Shown in pieces: positions 22,683-32,880 of a stretch of DNA of 64,000 nt; position 1 is the first letter of the stretch; each line of letters opens with the position of its first letter. The notes under the pieces are model-generated. The model did not search any database, was not told the origin of the DNA, and saw nothing but the letters and a program-made list of their open reading frames with translations. Origin of the DNA: Symbiotaphrina buchneri (Eukaryota; Ascomycota; Symbiotaphrinales; Symbiotaphrinaceae); the NCBI GenBank assembly GCA_001599915.1, contig BCIG01000001.1:1256573-1320572 (forward strand), read 5' to 3'. Made by a program: the position numbers and the translations under genes.

Positions 22683-25600
22683 ATGGCGGCCAAAAGAAAG
22701 GCGGCTGCGTTGTCGCCTGTCGACGAGGAGCCTGTAGATCCTGCCGATGAGCTCATGTTCTACTGCCTGGGGGGTGGGAATGAGGTCGGGCGTTCATGTC
22801 ACATCCTTCAGTACAAGGGCAAAACCGTCATGGTAAGATCCATGCCCATGCTGTATTGGATGCACCAGCTAACCATCTGTAGCTTGATGCTGGAATGCAT
22901 CCCGCATATGACGGCCTTGCTGCGCTCCCTTTCTACGATGAGTTCGATCTCAGCACAGTCGATGTACTCTTGATCAGCCAGTAAGCAGACGAATTCCCTT
23001 CGGTCCTTTCAAGTCATATTTCTATTCTGTCATGTGGTGGATGGCACAAAAGCGTACTTGCTAGACTCTGGCATAGTCCTGCATTGCTGCGCTTCGTACA
23101 CCTTTCCTTGATGTCTCTATCATCTCTTATAGGCATTAGAGAGCCTGGGGCTCGAGTGGAGGAGTCAGTGGCATTCTCAGTCGAGACGCCGCTGTACGTG
23201 AGAAACAATACAAGACGCGATGTATCCCCTCTGAAAGCCGCCCCTCTAGCTGTGTTGCCAAACGTCCATCCACGTGTCTCATGCAGCCCACGACTCAGCC
23301 TTGTACATAGCCTCACGCCAAATGTTGGCTACCCTGCAGTTGGGCCTATTGCTGACCTCATATCAGTTTCCATCTAGATCATGCAGCATCGCTTCCCTAC
23401 GTGCTGTCCAAGACGACTTTCAAAGGTCGCGTCTTCATGACACATCCTACCAAAGCCATCTACAAATGGCTTATCCAGGACAGTGTCCGAGTTGGGTGTG
23501 TACCTGCACAATGCCATAGTTACTGCGACTGATCATGTTTGCAGCAACACTTCGTCATCCTCCGACCAACAAACTCAGCTATACACCGAAGCGGACCACC
23601 TTTCAACGTTTTCAAAGATTGAAGCCATAGATTACCACACTACTCACACCATCTCATCAATTCGCATCACTCCTTATCCTGCGGGGCATGTTCTAGGTGC
23701 CGCCATGTTTCTGATAGAGATCGGCGGCCTCAAAATGTTGTTTACTGGCGATTATTCTCGAGAAGATGATCGTCATCTTATACCTGCGGAAGTCCCTAAG
23801 AACGTCAAAATCGATGTGCTCATAACGGAGAGCACGTATGGCATTGCATCTCACATTCCCCGACTTGAGCGAGAAGCAGCCTTGATGAAATCCATTACAG
23901 GCATTCTAAATCGAGGTGGTAGGGTGTTGATGCCCGTCTTTGCTCTGGGACGGGCTCAAGAACTACTGCTAATTCTGGATGAATACTGGGGAAAGCATCA
24001 AGAGCTTCAAAAAACCCCAATATACTATGCTTCAAGTCTTGCGCGGAAATGCATGGTAGTGTATCAGACTTATGTGAGCGCTATGAACGACAACATCAAA
24101 AGGTTGTTCCGGGAACGTATGGCTGAGGCGGAGAATTCTGGAGACGTCGGCAAAGGAGGTCCATGGGACTTCCGTTTTATTCGAAGCTTGAGAAATCTGG
24201 ACCGCTTTGACGATGTTGGTGGCTGTGTCATGCTTGCTTCTCCCGGTATGATGCAGAGTGGCGTTTCTAGGGAATTGCTAGAACGATGGGCCCCAGATCC
24301 CCGGAATGGCGTCATCATCACTGGTTATTCGGTTGAGGGGACAATGGCAAAACAGATTATGAACGAGCCGGAATCCATACCGGCAGTCATGACCAGCAGG
24401 GGCGGAGGAGCTGGGGGTAGAAGAGCGCCTGGTGCGGCGGAAGGTGACAAGGTCATGATACCCCGGCGATGCAGTGTGCAAGAGCTTTCATTCGCTGCCC
24501 ACGTTGATGGAGTAGAGAATCAGGAGTTCATCGAGGAAATTGCATCTCCGGTCGTTGTAAGTCTTCAACAGTCGTATCGCGTTGGATGATGCTAACTATT
24601 GAAGATCCTGGTTCACGGGGAAAGGCACAATATGCTCCGCCTGAAGTCTAAGCTCCTCTCCTTGAACGCCAACAAGGCTCACAAGACGAAGGTCTACAGC
24701 CCTGCTAACTGCGAGGAACTGCGGATTCCCTTCAAGGCAGATAAGCTCGCCAAGGTCGTTGGCAAGCTTGCTCAATTCCCTCCCCCAACTGAACCTGATC
24801 CAAACCTTGAGCATGCTCAGCTCATTACCGGTGTGCTCGTTCAAAATGACTTCAAGCTTTCCCTCATGGCTCCTGAAGATCTGCGTGAGTATGCGGGTCT
24901 GACCACTACTACCATAACCTGCAAACAGCGTCTCACTCTGAGCGCTGCTGGAATTGACCTCATCCGCTGGGCGCTTGAGGGTACATTCGGCGGTATCGAG
25001 GAGCTTGCGCCGAAGAAGTCTGAACACACCAACGGGACGGCCACCAATGGCAGCACAACACCTGTGAAGAAAGAGGAAGAGGAAGACGCTGATGAAGAAA
25101 TTTCTCGCTCTGATGATGAACACATTACGACGTTCCTCATCATGGGCTGCATCCTTTTGCGTTACCGCAACTCCGGGGAAGTACTTCTTGAGTGGGAAGG
25201 GAACATGCTCAACGACGGGATTGCTGACGCTGTCCTGGCGGTGCTCTTCTCAGTAGAGTCATCTCCTGCAGCTGTCAAGCGTTCGGCACATACCCACAAA
25301 CATGACGGTCATCAGCATGACCGCATCCTAGATAAAGAAGGCAACCCAAAACGGAATCCACACGCCTACTTGACGCCGGAGGATCGCCTTTCGCGACTCT
25401 GTATGTTCCTGGAAGCGCAATTTGGTTCCGAGAACGTGTCTCCGATCCATCGTCCGCGTCTGCAGAGCCAAGAGGCTGAAACGTCAGCGGAGGAGGAGCT
25501 ATCACCCGACGAGAAGGCAGAACTCAATCGCCTGCATGCACTAGGCATTCCTGTTCCTGGGATCGAGATCAAGGTCGATAAACACACGGCGAAGGTGTGG

Positions 25601-25711
25601 TTGGAGGACTTGAGTGTGGAGTGTGACTGGGGTGTCATGAAGGACAGAGTGACCAAGGTTGTTGAAAGGGCAGTAGGAGTTGTGGCTCCTTTGTGGCAGG
25701 GCAGGAGATGA
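22683..25711 (+). CDS. ysh1: Pre-mRNA 3'-end endonuclease Ysh1 (CPSF73)
   Basis: Five exons: 22683-22832, 22883-22980, 23367-23495, 23545-24556 and 24605-25711, giving 831 aa. It is the metallo-beta-lactamase/beta-CASP nuclease that cleaves pre-mRNA before polyadenylation. Visible: [12 protein letters not shown] and [10 protein letters not shown] at the N-terminus, the zinc motif H83-F-H85-L-D87-H88 formed across an intron, [13 protein letters not shown], the beta-CASP part with [23 protein letters not shown] and [14 protein letters not shown], then [16 protein letters not shown] and a C-terminal CPSF73-100 domain. Introns 1, 3 and 4 are 48-50 nt; intron 2 (22981-23366) is 386 nt and cuts inside the zinc motif. 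A nuclear cleavage/polyadenylation factor subunit. Confidence 0.92.
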
Positions 25712-26076
25712 AAACTTACTACGGCGTTGTATGGCTGGATCTCAGCGGAAAGGCATCCAATGGGTTGATCTTATGGTCTACTTCCCTTGGCTACAGGAAT
25801 TGGGAGAGATAGCATTTGTGGGCTCGGTATCTGCGACTGGCGACGGACGTCATAAAAGCAAGGTGGATCTTGCACCTTCAATTGCGAAAAGGAACTCTCA
25901 TAGCTCAATGTAGCTCGATTTGAAGACTTTTGCCTTATGTAGTACATGTAAACATGCTCCTCGTGATCTGAGGTATCCGTGAAGACAATCCAGAGAACCA
26001 TCATCCAGACTTGCTGTAACGCCGGAAGTATGCAGGATGCAGGCCGCAACTTCCTTTTCACTGTCCATAAGCCACC
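25712..26076. other. Convergent 3' flanks
   Basis: A 365-bp spacer between the ends of ysh1 (plus) and sap18 (minus). No gene is seen; the 3' UTRs probably fill it. Confidence 0.5.
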
Positions 26077-26947
26077 TTACCACCTCCTACCGCGCCCTCG
26101 ATCGAAATACCTCCCTCTTCCACCGCCACCAACAGGCTCAGGCACCCTCTCTCCTCTTCTCCACTCGCCTTCGGGCATTCTAACGCCCGCATCTCCAACT
26201 CCGCCTCCCCTGCCTCTAACCTGGAACCCGGAACCATTTTGTTGCAGAGCACCCCTCAACCCAGCAGCGAAACCTCGTCCAGCGCCTGCTGCTATACCAC
26301 CTCGCCCTCCACGTATGCCTGTATCCACCCCAAATCCCCCGGCAAGCAATGGCGGCGCAATCGAGCCATCTGGGAAAGGTGGAAGGATAGCCACGGCTAT
26401 GTAGTCGCCGACGACGAAGCGGGAATCTTGCAGCGTTTTGGTCGCATCATCAACCTCCGCCTCTGCGCCATCCTCCGCCTTATCTGCTGCGCCATTGATA
26501 CGCTCCTTCTGCTCCTCCTTGTCAGGGCGCACAATACAGCTCCCCAGATCTTTACTTAGGTATCTGCCGGGCGCGCCAGGCCGGGCAGCCGCGTCCCGTG
26601 TGTCGGGGTACAGCAGGCGGTAGGATAACCGTGTGCCGATTATGGGCGACGGGAGGATGTTCGGGTGAGAAGAGAGAAGGTGCGAGGTCAGCTCGTGGGA
26701 GAGCTCGCGGAGGGTGCAGGATGGCCAAGTGTGTAGCGATATGTGAGCGGGCAGGGAGGGAGCGCTAGGGGAGAACTCGTCGAGTCTGAGGAAAGTCTAG
26801 TCAGTACTTTTTTGGCCGGATCTCTGGAAGGCGCACGAACCGTGGGAAGGAGTTTTGTCGGTAGAAGACCTTGATGTGAAAGGGAACGGTTGTTTCGCGG
26901 TCAATGGGTTTGGGCGGTTCGCTCGGCGGCGGTGGTGCAAGCGCCAT
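26077..26947 (-). CDS. sap18: Sin3-associated polypeptide Sap18, with RGG-rich tail
   Basis: Two exons: 26947-26841 and 26785-26077, giving 271 aa; the intron is 55 nt (GTTCGT..CAG). Residues about 20-130 match the SAP18 ubiquitin-like fold: TTVPFHIKVFYRQNSF, HISLHTWPSCTLRELSHEL, GTRLSYRLLYPD and, after a charged insert, SRFVVGDYIAVAILPP near 185. Sap18 is part of the Sin3 histone-deacetylase complex and of the ASAP/exon-junction-associated complex in other eukaryotes. The last 85 residues are rich in Gly and Arg (RGGRGG, RGRGGG, GGGRGRYFDRGRGRR), an RNA-binding-type tail absent from animal SAP18. It is head-to-head with prp18. Confidence 0.87.
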
Positions 26948-27263
26948 AGCTGGGCCTGGTGAAGTAGAGGAGCTGGAGGAGCTGAAGACTTGTTTTATCT
27001 ATTCACCGTTCGAGGTGTAGCATAGTGACGAATTGTGGCTTCTCGAGCGGAGGTTTGCGGTGGATTGATGTAGCTGTTGAGCTACAAAAGCCGAGGTAGG
27101 TAGCGCGGGACGTTGAAGATCGTCAAGTCGCTCCCATCCAAACTTCTCAAACCTCATCACTTTTAGTTCCTTACACTTCCGTCCACGACAACAACGAGGA
27201 CCACAACGCACCCTGAATCGCTGTCACTGAGGGTCAGAGCTCAACTCTGACATCTAATCCAGC
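26948..27263. promoter_or_regulatory. Shared divergent promoter sap18 / prp18
   Basis: A 316-bp spacer between two head-to-head genes for nuclear RNA/chromatin proteins. No clear TATA or CCAAT box was found. Confidence 0.45.
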
Positions 27264-28352
27264 ATGGATTTCGCGTCTCTGATGTCCGCGCAAATCTCCC
27301 AAGCAAAATCCACGTCTCCCCCACCCACATCATCCAACTCCTCCAAATACATCAAACGCGGCGAAGCTGAAGCCGCCCGTGAAGCCGCCTACCGGGCCGA
27401 GCAAGCAGCCGCTGCCGCGGCGCGAGAGGAACGATTAGCAAAGAAGCGCAAAGCGGAGGAAGAAGAGGCTGAAAAGAAACGCGAACGAGAGGAGAAGCGA
27501 CGGAAGTTGGCTGAAGAGTCTCGGCGAAAGAGAGAAGAGGAAGAAGCGAAGGCGGAGCGCGCAAGGCGGAAAAGGCTTGGGTTGCCTGAGCTGCCAGAGA
27601 GGAAGGAGAAGGAGGAGACGCCATTGGCGGAAGGAGAGGTGGATATTGAGGATGGTGAATTAGTGGAGCTCTTGAGACGTATGGGCGAGCCGGCAAGGTT
27701 GTTCGGAGAGTCTCATAGAGGACGATTGAGAAGATACAGGAAGTTAGAGGAGAGGGCGAAGACGCCGCAACCCAAAGCAGGCAATGGGCCGATCCCGACC
27801 GTCCTGGAGCCGGTGGAGCAAAAGGATATGAAGGTTCCGCCGAAACCGCCTACGGACCCAGAAGCAAGGAAGTTCTTGTTCCGTCAACTGGCTTCGTACT
27901 TCAACATGGTGCTACGGGAATGGCAGATTGCGCTTGCACAGCGCTCCGATGAAGTGAAACAGTCTTTCTCCGGAAAGGCAGCTACCAATGCATTGACATC
28001 GACACTTGAGCATCTACGGCCTCTCTTCGTCAAATTCGAACGCGGTGAGCTAGAGAAAGGGGTGTTGGATCCTATTGTGGAGATTGTATGTGCCGCACAG
28101 GAAAGAAGATATGTGGACGCCAATGACGGATACCTACGTCTCAGCATTGGGAAGGCGGCATGGCCCATCGGTGTTACTATGGTTGGTATTCACGAGCGAA
28201 GCGCACGGGAGAAGTTGCATGAGAGCGACAAGAACCAAGCACACATCATGTCTGATGAAGTCACTCGGAAATTTTTGCAAGGGATCAAACGTTGCTTAAG
28301 CTTTGCACAGACTAGATGGCCGCCGGAGGACCAAGCACAGCTAATGGGCTGA
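27264..28352 (+). CDS. prp18: Pre-mRNA-splicing factor Prp18
   Basis: Single exon, 362 aa. Order: short N-terminus (MDFASLMSAQI), a long Arg/Glu/Lys/Ala coiled coil (about 30-115), the splicing-factor motif shared with Prp4 (LVELLRRMGEPARLFGE, about 133-150), and the Prp18 domain (about 200-355) with FNMVLREWQIAL, HLRPLFVKFERGEL, a YLRLSIGKAAWPIGVTMV stretch and IHERSAREKL. This contains the conserved loop needed for the second splicing step. Prp18 works with Slu7 in 3' splice-site use during exon ligation. Start chosen at the first ATG; the upstream promoter is shared with sap18. Confidence 0.93.
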   Translation: MDFASLMSAQISQAKSTSPPPTSSNSSKYIKRGEAEAAREAAYRAEQAAAAAAREERLAKKRKAEEEEAEKKREREEKRRKLAEESRRKREEEEAKAERARRKRLGLPELPERKEKEETPLAEGEVDIEDGELVELLRRMGEPARLFGESHRGRLRRYRKLEERAKTPQPKAGNGPIPTVLEPVEQKDMKVPPKPPTDPEARKFLFRQLASYFNMVLREWQIALAQRSDEVKQSFSGKAATNALTSTLEHLRPLFVKFERGELEKGVLDPIVEIVCAAQERRYVDANDGYLRLSIGKAAWPIGVTMVGIHERSAREKLHESDKNQAHIMSDEVTRKFLQGIKRCLSFAQTRWPPEDQAQLMG

Positions 28353-28637
28353 TTCCTGGTAGTTTGGGAAGAGCAATGATCTGGAACAACGTGCCTGCGG
28401 AGGGATGCGTCCCTAGAATGAAGACATCTTGCATGATAACTCCTGTTCCATATTCGACTAAATCTGTGTTCTCAATTGCCTCCAGTCTTCTGACGGTCTC
28501 CGGTACCTCCTGCTCTTCGCATAAAATTGCAAGTCTGGCAGCATATCTTGGCTCTGCTCCGGTGAAAGTCCTCACGACTGCAAAGAAGATTCCGATGAGC
28601 TTTCTGCAAAGACACAAGTTCAATACAGTCGACTTAC
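28353..28637. other. Convergent flank with likely 3'-UTR intron
   Basis: Lies between the stops of prp18 and the first secreted-protein gene. Directly after the latter's TAG is a GTAAGT donor (28637). The best acceptor gives a 60-nt intron (28637-28578), presumably in the 3' UTR. Confidence 0.4.
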
Positions 28638-28916
28638 CTATATGCAGACTACTCTGTATGGGTCCTCCCGATATTCGCATCCGGTTGTGCAATTTGATGG
28701 TTCTCTCCACAGTGTCTCCGGCTGGCACCTGTACGGCTGATCGTTGAGAATGCAATACCGTGGGTCTTTTTCGGAGCAGAAGCCAACGGGTGCGCCCCCC
28801 ATGGCCAGGGGTCCGTCTGGTTGTATGGGCTTCTTATGGTGTGGAAGGGAGAGGGCGGGCTGTGACATCAACAGAATGAGGAACCCGAGGATCAGCTGCA
28901 CTCCTGAGAGACCCAT
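28638..28916 (-). CDS. Small secreted cysteine-rich protein 1
   Basis: A 92-aa protein starting at MGLSGVQLILGFLILLM, a typical signal peptide with likely cleavage around ALS/LPHH. The mature part has six Cys with spacing C-x7-C-x8-C-x11-C-x3-C-x10-C and ends Cys-Ile-stop. It is the first of three tandem minus-strand paralogues. The larger frame upstream (to 29105) is not used because the signal peptide starts at 28916 and a TATA box lies at 29021-29027, about 105 bp before this ATG. A GTAAGT donor follows the stop codon immediately. Three disulfides are inferred; it could be an antimicrobial, effector or signalling peptide. Function unknown. Confidence 0.65.
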   Translation of the reverse strand: MGLSGVQLILGFLILLMSQPALSLPHHKKPIQPDGPLAMGGAPVGFCSEKDPRYCILNDQPYRCQPETLWREPSNCTTGCEYREDPYRVVCI

Positions 28917-29261
28917 CGCAGCTGGTTTAGAATCCTCTCGACGGTGATTTGTTGCACCTGTGGAAATGTGCGGAGATACTTCTGAGGCGGAAAACTCTAC
29001 ATGGAGGCTTGGTGGTAGTCTATATAGGGTGGGTTGACACCTTGATGGAGAGGGCAATACATTTCCAACCGTTACAACATTGCTCGTGGTATCGTACATC
29101 TGCAACGCATCCCGACACTGACAAAAGTCCCATCCGATTTATACATCAAAATGGCGAAAAAGGTGATGCGCATTGAGCTCGTCGCCTTCCGCCATCCCCA
29201 TCGCATCGTAGAGGGCAAAATCCCCAACACCCGTCAACCACAACCACCCTAGCCATCAAAA
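28917..29261. other. Spacer between secreted-protein genes 1 and 2
   Basis: Promoter of gene 1 and 3' flank of gene 2. Apart from the TATA box at 29021-29027, nothing further is recognised. Confidence 0.4.
29021..29027 (-). promoter_or_regulatory. TATA box of secreted-protein gene 1
   Basis: The minus strand reads CTATATAG about 105 bp before the ATG at 28916. Genes 2 and 3 have similar elements at similar distances. Confidence 0.4.
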
Positions 29262-29631
29262 TCACTCCTAAAAATCCAAATCAGCTTTCATCCCACAAAA
29301 ACATCATCCACAAGAAACCTACACAATGCACAAACGTCTTGTACTGCTCCCTAGCATCCGCACTGAACTGCATGGTGACCAGGCCGCAGTTGGTGATACA
29401 CTCCCCGATCAGCGATGTGCCGGACTTCTGGCAGTACGCTATTGTGTTAGTGATGTTGCAGTACTGCGGGTGGTCCTCGACGCAGGTGCCGTTCCCGATC
29501 AGCCGCAGCTGCGGCTCCAGCGTGTGCGGGTCGTGTGGTTGCGGTAGTGCCGTTGGTGCGTGGTGTTTCTTTGGGGCGGGGAGCGCGAGGGACAGGAGTG
29601 GGAGGAGGGGGAGGATGATGAGGGAGCGCAT
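29262..29631 (-). CDS. Small secreted cysteine-rich protein 2
   Basis: Two exons: 29631-29323 and 29267-29262, giving 104 aa. Signal peptide MRSLIILPLLPLLSLALPAP, then a His/Pro-rich stretch, then six Cys spaced C-x7-C-x8-C-x10-C-x3-C-x20-C; the chain ends Cys-Glu-stop. The 55-nt intron (29322-29268, GTAGGT..TTTAG, with CTGAT branch) falls in phase 0 directly after the last Cys codon. Unspliced, the frame would run on to 29281 and add an unlikely hydrophobic tail. The pattern and splice point match gene 3, which supports the model. One N-glycosylation sequon (NIT) and a second (NGT) are present. Function unknown. Confidence 0.65.
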
Positions 29632-30061
29632 TTTTGAGGGTTTTGGTTTTGCCTTTTTGTTCGGGATGCGCGAGATAAAAGGATTTGTTTGTTTGAAGAG
29701 AAAGGAAGAAAGTTTTGAGGAGGGATTAATATATCGTTGTTGTTGGATTTCCGTTATAGGTATCACCAAGGTGTTGGAGATGCTACACCAAATTGGGACA
29801 CTTGACGCAGCAACCTAAAACTTTTGCAGGAGAGGTAGAGAACCGCCATCCAATCCGAAGTATAACATAAGCCAGCTTTTTTGATTCCGTCCGTCGTGAA
29901 ACCCTTCTGCGGAGAGTATAGGTAGTGATACTCATGCCACTATCTCATAACCCCCAACGGCCCCTATCCGCCTCGCAATCGCAGCTGGCTCCTAATACAA
30001 CTCCCATCTGTTCAAGATCCCGTCCCTCACAATGCGAGCTTCATAACCGGTGATCCTCCCA
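29632..30061. other. Spacer between secreted-protein genes 2 and 3
   Basis: Holds the promoter of gene 2. A TATA-like element (TATATTAA on the minus strand) lies at 29726-29735, about 95 bp before the ATG. No gene seen. Confidence 0.4.
29726..29735 (-). promoter_or_regulatory. TATA-like element of secreted-protein gene 2
   Basis: The minus strand reads GATATATTAA about 95 bp before the start codon at 29631. Confidence 0.35.
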
Positions 30062-30386
30062 CTAATACTGCAACTCAATCAGCCCCCTGTAGACGTTCAT
30101 AGAAACCGTCCCAAACACTTACACAGTTGACATACAAATGGCGTTGCGAGAAAAGACGGAACTTGCTGGTGCACCCGTCCACGCAGGGCGCCATGTTGGT
30201 GCAGTCGTGCATGCGGCCGCGGATCTTGCACTGGCCCTTGTGCGCGGGCTCGCAGGTGCCTTCCCCTTTGTATTCCGGTGGTGGTGTGTGGTCCCAGGGC
30301 GCGGGCACGGGGTACGGGTGCCCGAGGATGGGGATGCCCAGGAAGAAAAGTAGGGGCAGCAGGAGCAGGATGCGTAGGGGTTTCAT
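30062..30386 (-). CDS. Small secreted cysteine-rich protein 3
   Basis: Two exons: 30386-30123 and 30067-30062, giving 89 aa. Signal peptide MKPLRILLLLPLLFFLGIP, then a Pro-rich linker, then six Cys spaced C-x7-C-x8-C-x5-C-x3-C-x15-C; the chain ends Cys-Tyr-stop. The 55-nt intron (30122-30068, GTAAGT..GCAG, with CTGAT branch) is in phase 0 directly after the final Cys codon, as in gene 2. The upstream extension of the frame (to 30773) is ignored because it precedes the TATA-like element at 30493-30497. The loop between Cys3 and Cys4 varies most among the three paralogues. Function unknown. Confidence 0.65.
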
Positions 30387-31084
30387 TTTGATGATTGTTT
30401 CGCAAGAGATGGGGTGGGTTGGTTTGTGAAAGAGAGATGGACTTGTTGAGATGTAAGATAGGGGAGGAGGGCGGAAGAAATACTGATGGCTGTATACTCC
30501 GGAGCATACAGATGTAAAATCACCAAGGTACCTGACAGGCGCGCTACACCGGATTCGTAGAAAAACGCTCCGGAGGAACTGATGGCAGAAAGAGGAGTAA
30601 AAGGAAAAACACCACGGAAAATAGCAAGAAATATCCTTCATGGTATTTTCGTGGGTTGGGCTACCGCTTGGGATGCTTGTGTTGGAAGCGCTCTTCAAGC
30701 AGGCAATGAAAGCAATGCAGACATGGGAAAGAGATGTATGGAGAACCGAACTTTCAAAAAGGGAATAAGGCATTGAAAAATAGAACAGAGGTCAGAGCAC
30801 AGGGTTGAAATCTCGAATATATTCAATCCTGGTCTCCTTTCCGTCTTGTTTTTTTGTTGTCTAAATAGGAATAGGTCGAGGTGATGGTGGATTGCAATAA
30901 GAGACGGGTTGGTGTAGTCCTCGAGGAACCAATCGGAGCCCGCAGATACAGTCTAAGGTCGGCAAGATCGGCAGCAAAACCTCCGACCTCCGTCTCAAAA
31001 TGTTTCTCCAGATTTCACGATCAACTTTCAAGACGTCTGCATCTCCTCGCCGCACCGCGGCCAGCCATCGCGGCGCTCGGCGTC
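30387..31084. promoter_or_regulatory. Divergent region, secreted-protein gene 3 / rcm1
   Basis: A 698-bp spacer. A TATA-like element (GTATAC) at 30493-30497 lies about 110 bp from the secreted-protein ATG. A CCAAT box at 30929-30933 lies about 150 bp before the rcm1 ATG. Confidence 0.45.
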
Positions 31085-32880
31085 ATGTCCCTCTACTACG
31101 ACGCTGCGCGCTTTCTGGAGAACGCGCCTAACCATGGCGGCTCCCTCAAATCGCGCGTCTACGGCGCGAAGGATCTTAAATCCAAGCCGGCGCATGTGTA
31201 TGCGCTCATAGCGGAGACCGTTAAGTGGAGCCCCGTGCTGAGGGAGGTTATTGAGAAGGCGGACTTTTTGGCTAGTGAAAGAAAGGTGTGTGTCTCCTGT
31301 GCTGGGTGTGTTTCTTTTCTTTTGCTTCGCGCCGGCTTGAGGCTTGAAGTGCAGGACCAGAACCTTGTTAAGGTGCAGGGGCTGATGTCACGGGCGAACC
31401 ACAGCTTACACCCGTCCTGTCTCTCCTGCTGGTGCATGACCTGCTGCTGGCAAAGAGTGGCGTTGCAGCGGCAGTGGCGCACCCATTGAAGGTCGCGATC
31501 ACACGGCACAAGGCCCGTCTACAGGCGGAGTTCACCAAGGCCCGAATACGGCGGGGGTTCAGCTCCGTCGAAGAACTCAAGGCTAGTGTCAAAGCGAGCG
31601 GACGCGGGTTAGGCGGATCAGAAGCGCAGGCAGGACAACATCCGCGATGGGTTCGTGTCAACGCAATTCGTACGAGCTTGGAGGAGCAATTGCCTGCCAC
31701 GTTCGCGGGGTACAAGCGGGCGGAGACATTGCGGGAGGTCATGGAGGCTGCTGTGACCGAGAAGATCTTGCACGTGGATGGAAACATACCGAGTCTCCTC
31801 GCTTTGCCGCCGGGAACGGACCTTACGGGCACGACTACATATACAAGGGGAGAGATCATTCTTCAGGACAAGGCGTCGTGTTTCCCAGCACACCTGCTCG
31901 ACCCTGCGGCGCTTTCAGGGGATGTCATCGATGCTTGCGCAGCTCCAGGGAACAAGACCACACATCTAGCGGCGTTCGTCAGCTCAGAAGTTGCGACGGC
32001 AGCGGAGGGCCGAACTATATACGCTTGTGAGCGGGATAAAATACGCTCGGAAACCCTGGCCAAAATGGTCGAGTGGGCAGGCGCGGGCGAGCTCGTCCAG
32101 GTTAACAAGAACCAGGACTTCCTCCGCATCAGTCCAGAGGACAGGATTTACGCCAACGTAGGCGCCATTCTGCTCGATCCTTCATGCTCCGGCAGCGGCA
32201 TCGTCGGCCGAGACGATGCGCTTCCTCAGCTCGAGCTCCCGAGCCGTAAACGAGCATCTGATCATGGCACACCCAGCGCGAAAAGCAAGAAACGGAAACG
32301 AGGATCCGATAAGCCAGACACGGCTTCTAAACCTGCAGACCCAGAAGCAGAAGAATCAGCAGCTCCACCGGAAGACGAAGACGCGGATAAGTTGAATCAG
32401 CGCCTAGCATCCCTCTCCGCGTTCCAACTGAAACTCCTTCTGCACGCCTTCCGCTTCCCCGCTGCGAGAAGGGTGGTGTATAGCACGTGCTCTGTACACG
32501 CGGAGGAGAACGAGATGGTCGTCTTCAAGGCGCTGAAGTCGAGTATAGCAAAAGAGAGGGGATGGCGGATCTTGAAGAGGGAAGAGCAGGTTGATGGCTT
32601 GAGACGCTGGCCTCATCGCGGTGTTGAGGTCGATGCGGAAGGTCTTGATACGTCCGTGCACAAACCAGATGTGGTGGAGGCGTGTATACGCTGTAATAAA
32701 GGAGGGGATGGAGAGGGGACTATGGGGTTCTTTGTCGCGGGATTTGTAAGAGATGGGGAGGTCCAGGATGCGAGGGCACCAGTAGATGGGAATGGCGGAT
32801 TGAACGGCCATCATGGGAGGGAGATACCCCACGGTGCGGATGAGGATGAAGAGGAATGGAACGGCTTCGACGATGATTGA
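31085..32880 (+). CDS. rcm1: 25S rRNA m5C methyltransferase Rcm1 (NSUN5 family)
   Basis: Two exons: 31085-31285 and 31405-32880, giving 558 aa. The 119-nt intron (31286-31404) ends at CACAG and joins ASERK to LTPVLSLLLVHDLLL, matching the family. The N-terminus (MSLYYDAARFLE) is typical of NSUN5/Rcm1. SAM-dependent methyltransferase motifs: DACAAPGNKTTHLA (motif I, SAM binding), a LLDPSCSGSG motif (PCS Cys) and VVYSTCSVHAEENE (TCS catalytic Cys). A Lys/Glu-rich insert (about 395-445) separates the last two, as in fungal members. The enzyme methylates a cytosine of large-subunit rRNA in the nucleolus. An in-frame upstream ATG at 30881 exists, but the family start supports 31085. Confidence 0.9.

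Noticed and set aside
28312-28755. Minus-strand open frame overlapping the prp18 end
   Set aside because: It overlaps the secreted-protein gene in another frame and the antisense of prp18; it probably reads through the 3' UTR.
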